Positions 1 to 5,234 of a stretch of 7,900 bases of DNA are shown piece by piece; position 1 is the stretch's first letter, and each line of letters starts with the position of its first letter. The notes below the pieces were generated by a model. That model made no database searches. It was not told where the DNA came from and saw only the letters and a list, made by a program, of their open reading frames with translations. The stretch is from Sulfuritalea sp. (GTDB lineage: Bacteria > Pseudomonadota > Gammaproteobacteria > Burkholderiales > Rhodocyclaceae), in the NCBI GenBank assembly GCA_026399445.1, contig JAPLRA010000069.1, forward strand, positions 1 through 7,900. The letters run 5' to 3'. Made by a program: the position numbers and the translations under genes.

Positions 1-915
1 CTTGGCCTTGCCTGCCTTGACCAGCTCGACCGCCTTCTTCCAGTTGATCACGTGCAGGTAGTCGGTGTCCTTGGCGGAGCAACCGGCTTCATACGGCGGG
101 CGACCCTTCTCGATGCCACCGACGTAACGCTCGGAACAGAAGGAGTTGGTGAACGACCAGCCCTCGGATGGGCCCTTGCCGGCGTCGGACAGATCCTGCC
201 AGTAAGGCGGCAGCTCAAGCGAGAAAGACTCGTTGGGCAGAATGCGGCCTTCCTTGCGGTCGAACTTCCAGTAGGTGACGCCACCACGATACTTCTCGTT
301 CATTTCCTCGAGCGGGTAGAACTTCTTGTTCTCGAGCGGCGCCGGATACTGGGCGGCCTCGATCACATACTCGGTATTGGTGGTGACGAAAGCACCACCG
401 TGCTCGGACTTGAACACCGGATTGACAACGATCTGCTTGGTTTCGAAGTCGCGCAGGTCGATGACGGCAAGACGCGGATTGGCCTTGTCGTTGATGAACA
501 GGAACTGGCCGTCATATTCGCCGTTGGTTTCGGAAACCGCCGGATGGTGCGTATCGCCCCAGGTGATGTCCTTGCCGTCGATGCGGCCGCCAGCCAGAAC
601 CTTCTTCGAACTCTCGTCGAAGCCATAGCCCTGCCAGGGTTCCGGCGTGAACACGCCGATGTACTTCAGAATGCGCATCGACGGAATGCCGTAGACGATG
701 ACCTGTCCGGACTGACCGCCCGAACTGAAGGTGACGAACTCATCGCGCTTGCCGGTGGGCACGTAGGTCTTGGCTGCCGCCAGCAGATCCTGCTGACTCA
801 AACCGCGCGCTTTCAGCACATCGGCCAGGTTGTCGGCCGACCAGGCTGCGGTCGCCGCCAGCCCCATGCCGGCTGCCAGCAGCAGCGAGGTGGCTTGCTT
901 GTTAAACTTCTTCAT
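1..915 (-). CDS. nosZ: Sec-dependent (clade II) nitrous oxide reductase NosZ, N-terminal 305 codons (3' part beyond left edge)
   Basis: Periplasmic copper enzyme that reduces N2O to N2, the last step of denitrification. The minus frame is open from ATG at 915 to base 1, so the gene is cut by the window edge. A GGGAG ribosome site (924-928) sits about 8 nt before the ATG. Residues 1-27 form a Sec-type signal peptide (MKKFNKQ, hydrophobic core, AWSA) with no twin-arginine motif, the mark of clade II NosZ; clade I enzymes use Tat. The following beta-propeller part carries GDTHHP (His123/His124) and EHGG (His172), which I read as the first CuZ-cluster ligands, plus the family-typical stretches IGVFTPEPWQG (86-96) and FLFINDKANPR (138-148). 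The C-terminal CuA domain is not visible. It is divergent from the FixH-like gene and downstream of an FNR box. Confidence in family is high; clade assignment rests on the signal peptide and general resemblance. Confidence 0.95.
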   Translation of the reverse strand, partial: MKKFNKQATSLLLAAGMGLAATAAWSADNLADVLKARGLSQQDLLAAAKTYVPTGKRDEFVTFSSGGQSGQVIVYGIPSMRILKYIGVFTPEPWQGYGFDESSKKVLAGGRIDGKDITWGDTHHPAVSETNGEYDGQFLFINDKANPRLAVIDLRDFETKQIVVNPVFKSEHGGAFVTTNTEYVIEAAQYPAPLENKKFYPLEEMNEKYRGGVTYWKFDRKEGRILPNESFSLELPPYWQDLSDAGKGPSEGWSFTNSFCSERYVGGIEKGRPPYEAGCSAKDTDYLHVINWKKAVELVKAGKAK

Positions 916-983
916 ATTTGTCACTCCCATTCCGGTTGATACTGCGTTGGCACAGCTTCCGATGCGTCCTTGCTACCTGATCA

Positions 984-1011
984 CCGCTGCGACAACTCGC
1001 CGCTGCGACAA
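984..1011. repeat. Tandem 12-bp direct repeat in the nosZ leader
   Basis: CCGCTGCGACAA occurs perfectly at 984-995 and again at 1000-1011, separated by 4 nt, so the period is 16 bp. It lies between the proposed nosZ start of transcription and the nosZ ATG, next to the proposed -10 box. It may be a protein-binding array or simply chance. The second copy overlaps the RegA-like site at 1005-1019. The repeat itself is seen directly; any function is inference. Confidence 0.55.
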
Positions 1012-1019
1012 TATGCCGC
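1005..1019 (-). promoter_or_regulatory. Candidate RegA/PrrA-type response regulator site upstream of nosZ
   Basis: On the minus strand this reads GCGGCATATTGTCGC, which fits at every constrained position the RegA consensus GYGSSRNNTTNNCGC as I recall it from Rhodobacter work. It falls at the proposed nosZ transcription start, and a regB/regA locus lies about 650 bp away. The consensus is degenerate and the DNA GC-rich, so a chance match is possible; there is no direct evidence of binding. Confidence 0.35.
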
Positions 1020-1021
1020 AC

Positions 1022-1027
1022 ATTTAA
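1022..1027 (-). promoter_or_regulatory. Candidate -10 box of the nosZ promoter
   Basis: The minus strand reads TTAAAT here, the most AT-rich hexamer in the gap. Its centre is about 32 bp downstream of the FNR box centre. With transcription starting near 1015, the FNR box would sit at about -41.5, the usual spacing of FNR-activated class II promoters. The leader to the nosZ ATG would be about 100 nt. Confidence 0.5.
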
Positions 1028-1049
1028 CCCAAAACAGGCCCTCAGGAAC

Positions 1050-1063
1050 TTGATATGAATCAA
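1050..1063. promoter_or_regulatory. Perfect FNR/Anr/Dnr-type box between nosZ and the FixH-like gene
   Basis: TTGATATGAATCAA is an exact TTGAT-N4-ATCAA palindrome, the binding site of FNR/CRP-family anaerobic regulators (FNR, Anr, Dnr/NnrR). Its distance to a TTAAAT -10 on the minus strand fits activation of nosZ. It could also act on the plus-strand gene, whose TTG start is 60 bp downstream of the box end. Which regulator binds (oxygen-sensing FNR or NO-sensing Dnr) cannot be told from the site. Confidence 0.85.
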
Positions 1064-1126
1064 ATGGCGCAACGCATCAAGTCCCTGAATGAAGACATAG
1101 CAGGCGACGAAGAGGTGGCACCTTGA
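1055..1126 (+). CDS. Possible 23-residue leader ORF coupled to the FixH-like gene
   Basis: An ATG at 1055 opens a 23-codon frame that ends in TGA at 1124-1126. The stop overlaps the TTG start of the next gene in the arrangement TTGA. An AGGA ribosome site (1044-1047) lies 7 nt before the ATG, better placed than many true starts; a second in-frame ATG is at 1064. The peptide (begins MNQMAQRIKSLNED, ends EEVAP) is polar and charged, without a membrane segment or a motif I recognise. The start lies inside the FNR box, so a transcript carrying this ORF must begin upstream of the box. It may be a real small protein, a translational-coupling leader, or a chance ORF. Confidence 0.35.
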   Translation: MNQMAQRIKSLNEDIAGDEEVAP

Positions 1127-1593
1127 AATTCGGCAAATCTCACCTGGTCAACTTGGCGATGATCGTCGCGTTGATTGCCATCGCCCTGATCGGGCAACGG
1201 TTTTCGCCGTTGCTGCTGCCCAAGGCGGATGTAACGGGCACGGCGGAACCGGGTTGCGACTTGCAGCGACGAGCCTGCCCGGCGACCCTGCCACAGGGGG
1301 GGTATCTGGAGTTTTCCATCACACCGCGGCCGATACCCTTTCTGCAGCCCTTGCGTGTCGAGGTAACTGTCAGTGGGATCGAACCGAGAAAAGTCGAAGT
1401 GGATTTCGCCGGCGCCAGCATGAACATGGGCTACAACCGGAGCGAACTCACTGCCGCCAGCCCCGGACGCTATGCAAGCGATGCCTCGCTCCCGGTCTGC
1501 GTGTCCGGCGGCATGACCTGGGTGGCAACGGTCATTGTCGAAACAGACCGGCAGCGGATTGCGGTGCCCTACCGCTTCGACGTCAGCCACTGA
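1123..1593 (+). CDS. Membrane-anchored FixH/YtkA-like periplasmic protein, function unknown
   Basis: A 156-residue protein with one N-terminal membrane segment (about residues 9-24, LVNLAMIVALIAIALIG) and a periplasmic domain. The start is TTG with AGAGG (1111-1115) 7 nt upstream; no in-frame ATG fits better. The domain resembles the FixH/YtkA immunoglobulin-like fold found near copper-oxidase assembly genes: PLRVEVTVSG (76-85), VEVDFAGASMNMGYNR (91-106), then LPVCVSGGMTW (123-133). Possible metal or redox residues are Cys45, Cys52 and Cys126 and Met100, Met102 and Met131. Divergent placement with nosZ across a shared FNR box suggests a role in NosZ copper delivery or periplasmic maturation, but this is inference from context. 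The family assignment is by pattern only and I do not know a gene symbol. Confidence 0.75.
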   Translation: MKFGKSHLVNLAMIVALIAIALIGQRFSPLLLPKADVTGTAEPGCDLQRRACPATLPQGGYLEFSITPRPIPFLQPLRVEVTVSGIEPRKVEVDFAGASMNMGYNRSELTAASPGRYASDASLPVCVSGGMTWVATVIVETDRQRIAVPYRFDVSH

Positions 1594-1604
1594 TGATGCC
1601 CCTG

Positions 1605-1648
1605 CGGAGTGGGCTAAGCCCGCAAACGACGCGGGCAAAGCCACTCCG
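1605..1648. terminator. Long hairpin between the convergent FixH-like and regA genes
   Basis: CGGAGTGG (1605-1612) pairs with CCACTCCG (1641-1648). Two further pairs and a small internal loop follow, then GCCCGC (1618-1623) pairs with GCGGGC (1631-1636) around a 7-nt loop. It begins 11 nt after the plus-strand stop codon and 17 nt past the regA stop on the other strand, so it could end transcripts from both sides. No T-run follows on either strand, so intrinsic termination is uncertain; it may rather be a 3'-end stabiliser. Confidence 0.55.
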
Positions 1649-1665
1649 GATGACCTGCCGCAAAC

Positions 1666-2201
1666 CTATTGTTTGGCCGGCCGCTTCAAAAGCTTGCGCT
1701 GCAAGGTGCGCCGATGCATGTTCAGCGCCCGTGCGGTGCTTGATATGTTGCCCTTGTGCTCCCGCAGCACGCGCTGGATGTGTTCCCATTCCATGCGATC
1801 CACCGACATTGGCACCGGCGAGACCACTGCCGCCGTACTGACCTCGCGCGAACTCTCATAGGCCTCAAGTATGTGGCCAAATGCCCGCAGCAGCGTGTCA
1901 ACGTCGACAGGCTTGGCCACTTGATGGCGTCGACCGCCGTGGTGATGCTGGCGTAGCCGGTCAGAATGACAATCCGGCAGGCAGGATTGATCGCCAGCAA
2001 ACGCGGGATCAATACAAGCCCCGATGCGCCGTCGAGATTCAGATCCAGCACGACCCAGTCCGGCAGTGTTGATTGCGCGATATCCAGCGCGGCCGGCGCG
2101 CTCTTTGCTGCCAGCGCTTCGTAGCCACGTCGTTTCAATGCGCGCAACAGCGTTGCATTGAAGGTATCGTCGTCCTCGACAATCAGTATGCGTTCGCTCA
2201 T
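1666..2201 (-). pseudogene. regA: RegA/ActR/PrrA-family response regulator, frameshifted by a small internal deletion
   Basis: RegA proteins are redox response regulators with a receiver domain and a Fis-type DNA-binding helix-turn-helix. The first frame (ATG 2201, overlapping the regB stop as ATGA) gives MSERILIVEDDD, the phospho-acceptor Asp53 in VVLDLNL and the conserved LTGYASITTAVDAIK (80-94). At about 1920 the match jumps to another frame that reads AKPVDVDTLL and runs to the stop at 1666, including WEHIQRVLREHKGNIS and MHRRTLQRKLLKRP, the family's HTH. The family normally has about six residues of the type LGAxxY between AIK and (L/V)AKP; these are absent, so about 19 nt are missing. 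The first frame instead continues into unrelated sequence to a stop at 1722, so no intact RegA is made as sequenced. A real mutation or an assembly error are both possible. Confidence 0.85.
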
Positions 2202-3487
2202 TTCACTTTCGGTCCTTGCCGAATCCCTCCCCTGCCAGCGACCGGCAATTCGATGCTGACGCGGCCTCCGCCACCGGGCGGATTATCCAAAAAAATTCTC
2301 CCACCCAATCGCTCGATGGCAGAAAATGCCAGCAGCAGGCCGATGCCGGCGCCGGCGCCATGCGAAGACAAGGGGATTCGGCCCGCCTGACGCAGCACGT
2401 CGTCCGGGAATCCAGGGCCGTTGTCCCTGATCAATACCCTCACGACTGCATCGTCCCAGACGAGCCTGATGTCAATTTCCGCATCGCTGGCGTCCGCTGC
2501 ATTGTTGAGCAGACTGGCCACGGCCTGTTCCAGGGTCGGCTCGACAGCAATGGCGGGCGGTGGGGCGATGCCCTCAAGCGTCAGGCGGCTGGCAGCCCTC
2601 GGCCGCATAGTGTGCCAGCGTGCGCGGAGAGACTGCAGCCAGGCACCGGCATCCACGAGTTGAAGCTGCTCCGGCCGCAGCGCGCCCGCCCGTGCCGCCA
2701 TGCCGCTGATGATGCCCTTGCAGATGGTCACTTGTTCCCTGATCAGCGCCAGATCATCCCTCACCTCGGCATCCGGGAAAGTCTCCCGTTCCAGCTCGCC
2801 GACCACCACGGCAATGGTCGCCAGTGGTGTCCCCAGTTCATGAGCGGCGCCGGCGGCCAAAGCGCCGAGCGCCACCACGCGTTCGTCGCGCAGCGCCTGC
2901 TCGCGGGCCGCAGCGAGCCGGCTATCGCGCTCACGGATCGAAGCCGTCATGCGCGCCACGAACCACGCGATCATGGTTGCCGACACCACAAACGTCAGCC
3001 ACATGCCTGCCAGGTGCAGGCGCGCCGCACGCTCGGCATCGCCCACCGACAGTGGCAGGAACTGCCACATCAGCAAGGAATAGAGTCCGACTGCCAGCAG
3101 CGCAACGGCAGCGGTAAACCTTCCGGGCAAAGACAAAGCGGCAACGGCGACCGGCACCAGCAGCAGGGAAATCAACGGATTCGCGGCGCCGCCCGACAGA
3201 TACAACAGGATCGCCAGCGCCATCAGATCTACGCACAGCTGACCAAATAGTTCGCTGGCGCCCACGGACTTATCCGCCGGCGCGCGCCACTGGAGATAGG
3301 CATTGAACCCCGCCATCAGTCCGGCCACGGCGAACATGGAGAGTTGCGGCAGGGAAATGTCGAGCAAAGTCGGCGCTGACGATACGGCGATCGCCACGGC
3401 CGCCAGCAACCACCAGCGCAGCGTCAGCGTGCGGCGGAAATTGAGGTGGAGATTGGAACTGCTTTCGGCAGTAGTAAAATTTGCCAC
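2198..3487 (-). CDS. regB: RegB/PrrB/ActS-family redox sensor histidine kinase
   Basis: Inner-membrane kinase that senses quinone/redox state and phosphorylates RegA. Residue numbers count from the proposed GTG start at 3487. The N-terminal half holds about six membrane segments and the quinone-binding heptapeptide GGAANPL (99-105; the usual form is GGxxNPF). The H-box AAHELGTPLATI has His216. Cys256 in IREQVTICKG lies exactly 40 residues after it, matching the spacing of His225 and redox-active Cys265 in Rhodobacter RegB. Then come the N-box LLNNAADAS (326-334), DNGPGF (355-360) and GAGAGIGL (377-384). Its TGA overlaps the regA ATG. Upstream ATGs at 3562, 3550 or 3607 are possible, but 3562 and 3550 leave almost no room for promoters and 3607 overlaps the divergent cytochrome; the GTG leaves 86 bp, though its ribosome site is weak. 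The kinase looks intact while its partner is broken. Confidence 0.9.
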   Translation of the reverse strand: MANFTTAESSSNLHLNFRRTLTLRWWLLAAVAIAVSSAPTLLDISLPQLSMFAVAGLMAGFNAYLQWRAPADKSVGASELFGQLCVDLMALAILLYLSGGAANPLISLLLVPVAVAALSLPGRFTAAVALLAVGLYSLLMWQFLPLSVGDAERAARLHLAGMWLTFVVSATMIAWFVARMTASIRERDSRLAAAREQALRDERVVALGALAAGAAHELGTPLATIAVVVGELERETFPDAEVRDDLALIREQVTICKGIISGMAARAGALRPEQLQLVDAGAWLQSLRARWHTMRPRAASRLTLEGIAPPPAIAVEPTLEQAVASLLNNAADASDAEIDIRLVWDDAVVRVLIRDNGPGFPDDVLRQAGRIPLSSHGAGAGIGLLLAFSAIERLGGRIFLDNPPGGGGRVSIELPVAGRGGIRQGPKVK

Positions 3488-3573
3488 GGGCGAATTATCC
3501 GGTATCGACCGAGGAAAAACGCGCTCCGCGACTGCGACAATGCGTCGCATCACCCTGTTCATGGATTGAAGTA

Positions 3574-4230
3574 ATGAGAATACGTTTTCTGCTGGCGCTG
3601 CTGACACTAGGTGTCGGCGGCTTCGCCTGTGCCCAGAACCTTGAAAAGGGCAAGGAGATCAACAGCACGTGCGCCGGTTGCCACAGCGAGCTCGGACAAG
3701 GCGGTTCGCGCGGCGAGTACCCGCGCCTCGCCGGTCAGCAAGTCAAGTACCTCGAGTCCCAGCTCAAGGCGTTTCGTACCCGCACGCGGGTGAACATCCC
3801 GATGTATCCCTACACCCAGGAACGGGAACTGCCGAACGAAGACATCAAGGATGTCGCCGCCTACCTGGCGTCGATCGAACTTCCCACCAAGTGGCCGGTC
3901 TTCAAGGACAGCGACGATGCACTGACCAGACTGACGCTGACCGAGCGCGTCATGATCATTCCACGCGTTACCGGCAACCTGACCAACGGTGAAGCGATCT
4001 ACCAGAAGAAGTGCGTGACCTGCCACGGCAAGACGGGCATGGGACGCGGCATGTTCCCGATGCTGGTCGGTCAGTACACCAGCTACCTGAAGCGCCAGAT
4101 GGAAAAGTACGTAAAGGGTGAACGCCCTCACGACGAAGAAGACGTCGGCGGCATGCTCAACGCGCTCAAGGAAGAAGACATGCAGGACATCCTCGCCTAC
4201 ATCACCTCGATCCAGGAACAACAACAGTAA
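3574..4230 (+). CDS. Periplasmic diheme cytochrome c, c4-like
   Basis: A 218-residue electron-transfer protein with two cytochrome c domains. Residues 1-20 are a Sec signal peptide (MRIRFLLALLTLGVGGFACA). Heme 1 is bound by CAGCH (33-37) with a probable axial Met77 in NIPMYP. Heme 2 is bound by CVTCH (147-151) with Met160 or Met163 in RGMFPMLVG. Size and layout match cytochrome c4, which passes electrons to terminal reductases; here NirS or NosZ are plausible acceptors from context. ATG 3574 is chosen because it begins the signal peptide and has GGA about 8 nt upstream; the 31 in-frame codons before it look non-coding. It is divergent from regB and convergent with nirH (25-bp gap). No clear FNR box lies in front of it. 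The exact physiological partner cannot be read from the sequence. Confidence 0.93.
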   Translation: MRIRFLLALLTLGVGGFACAQNLEKGKEINSTCAGCHSELGQGGSRGEYPRLAGQQVKYLESQLKAFRTRTRVNIPMYPYTQERELPNEDIKDVAAYLASIELPTKWPVFKDSDDALTRLTLTERVMIIPRVTGNLTNGEAIYQKKCVTCHGKTGMGRGMFPMLVGQYTSYLKRQMEKYVKGERPHDEEDVGGMLNALKEEDMQDILAYITSIQEQQQ

Positions 4231-4233
4231 GAA

Positions 4234-4246
4234 CCGGCTTCGCCGG
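4234..4246. terminator. Small GC hairpin between the convergent cytochrome and nirH genes
   Basis: CCGGC (4234-4238) and GCCGG (4242-4246) can pair around a TTC loop in the 25-bp gap. It follows the cytochrome stop by 3 nt and the nirH stop by 9 nt. There is no T-run, so it is a weak terminator candidate and may be chance in GC-rich DNA. Confidence 0.3.
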
Positions 4247-4255
4247 CGTCCGCCC

Positions 4256-4756
4256 TCACCCCGCGATGCGGAGACCCGTTTTTTTGAGGATTGCGGTGCT
4301 GTACAGAATGTCATGCGCCCGGCAGGCATCCCCCAGCAGAAGCGCAATCTCCGCCACACGGGCGGCAACCTCTTTCCGGTTCTGGCTATGCACCATGGCG
4401 AACAGGTTGTAGGGCCAGTCGGGTAGCCGGCGCGGACGCCGATAGCAGTGCGTAACAAATTCCAGGCCGCCGACCGCTACACCCAGTTCATCGATACGCT
4501 CGTCATCGACGTCCCATACCGACATGCCATTGGCCGTATAGCCGATGGCGTAGTGATTGGGCACGGCGCCGATGCGACGAATCACGCCGCTGTCGAGCAT
4601 GCACTGCAAGCGCCGCAATACCTCATCGGCGGGAATGCCCAGTTGTTCGGCGATCACGTCGTACGGGCGCGCTACGCGCAGCAATCCGCCTTGCGTGGCA
4701 ACGATCAGGCGCCGGTCGGTGGCGTCGAGCTCGGCTTCGCGGTTGGCTTCAGGCAC
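4256..4756 (-). CDS. nirH: Siroheme decarboxylase subunit NirH (heme d1 biosynthesis)
   Basis: A 166-residue cytoplasmic protein of the AsnC/Lrp-like fold. With NirD, NirL and NirG it removes the C12 and C18 acetate carboxyls of siroheme to give 12,18-didecarboxysiroheme, a heme d1 precursor. The N-terminal winged-helix part (about 10-65) ends in VIRRIGAVPNHYAIGYTANGM, typical of NirH/NirL. The effector-like half carries HCYRRPR (103-109), LPDWPYNLFAMVH (111-123) and the C-terminal STAILKKTGLR. Length is normal for NirH. The start is GTG at 4756, overlapping the nirG stop by 8 bp, so translation is probably coupled. It is the last gene of the operon in this window. Database labels such as Lrp family transcriptional regulator would be misleading. 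Confidence 0.92.
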   Translation of the reverse strand: MPEANREAELDATDRRLIVATQGGLLRVARPYDVIAEQLGIPADEVLRRLQCMLDSGVIRRIGAVPNHYAIGYTANGMSVWDVDDERIDELGVAVGGLEFVTHCYRRPRRLPDWPYNLFAMVHSQNRKEVAARVAEIALLLGDACRAHDILYSTAILKKTGLRIAG

Positions 4757-5234
4757 GCAGCTTCATCTCCACGAAGTATTCGCGCTCTTTCGGAAAAGCG
4801 AACACCGGCAAGCCTGTAGCCGCCTCGATTGCGGCAATGGCATCGGGGATGCCCTGCGGCGTCGCCGTGGCGAGGACGAACCACATGTTGAGCGCGTGCT
4901 CGCGGCGATAGTTGTGCGCGACCTCAGGAAAGGCATTCACCTGTGCCGCCACCCGCTCGAACTCGGCCTCGGGGACGCGCATCGCGGCCAGGACGAAAGC
5001 GCCGCCGGCCCGCTCAATCTGAAACATCGGGCCGAAGCGCGTCAGCACCCGGCGTTCGAGGAGAGAATCAAGCCGCTGCAGCACCTCAGCCTCGCTCAAG
5101 CCCAGCGATTCCGCGACTTGGCGGTAGGGCTCGGAGACCAGTGGAAAGTCTCCCTGCAAGGCGTTGATCAGCCGCCTGTCGGTCTCGTCGAGCACTCCAT
5201 TGGCCGCCTCGCCCAGCGCGGCGGCTTCACGCAT
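4749..5234 (-). CDS. nirG: Siroheme decarboxylase subunit NirG (heme d1 biosynthesis)
   Basis: A 161-residue NirD/NirG-type partner of NirH in siroheme decarboxylation. A helix-turn-helix-like N-terminal part (about 14-68, LDETDRRLINALQGDFPLV) precedes the ligand half with VAHNYRREHALNMWFVLAT (106-123, Asn then Tyr-Arg-Arg, His113) and FAFPKEREYFVEMKL (146-159), all typical of the G/D branch. ATG 5234 is chosen because it overlaps the nirDL stop by 8 bp (ATGCGTGA) and has GGA about 8 nt upstream. The 15 in-frame codons before it lie inside nirDL and read as shadow sequence. It overlaps nirH by 8 bp at its 3' end in the same pattern. Confidence 0.92.
   Translation of the reverse strand: MREAAALGEAANGVLDETDRRLINALQGDFPLVSEPYRQVAESLGLSEAEVLQRLDSLLERRVLTRFGPMFQIERAGGAFVLAAMRVPEAEFERVAAQVNAFPEVAHNYRREHALNMWFVLATATPQGIPDAIAAIEAATGLPVFAFPKEREYFVEMKLRA

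Noticed and set aside
52..939. Open plus-strand frame of 295 codons at the left end
   Set aside because: It is antisense to nosZ, whose minus frame gives a clear signal peptide and conserved motifs; the plus product resembles no family.
1917..1923. Programmed ribosomal frameshift in regA
   Set aside because: A shift alone would not restore the missing LGAxxY-type segment, and no clear slippery heptamer or stimulatory structure is seen; deletion or assembly error explains it better.
2216..3250. Plus-strand open frame of 344 codons
   Set aside because: It is antisense to regB, which has the full set of kinase motifs; the product is Arg/Gln/His-rich shadow sequence.
3488..3573. FNR box in the regB/cytochrome c divergent gap
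   Set aside because: No sequence close to TTGAT-N4-ATCAA is present; no promoter elements could be supported there.
3607..4458. Minus-strand open frame of 283 codons
   Set aside because: It lies antisense to the diheme cytochrome and then runs out of frame into nirH; no recognisable domain.
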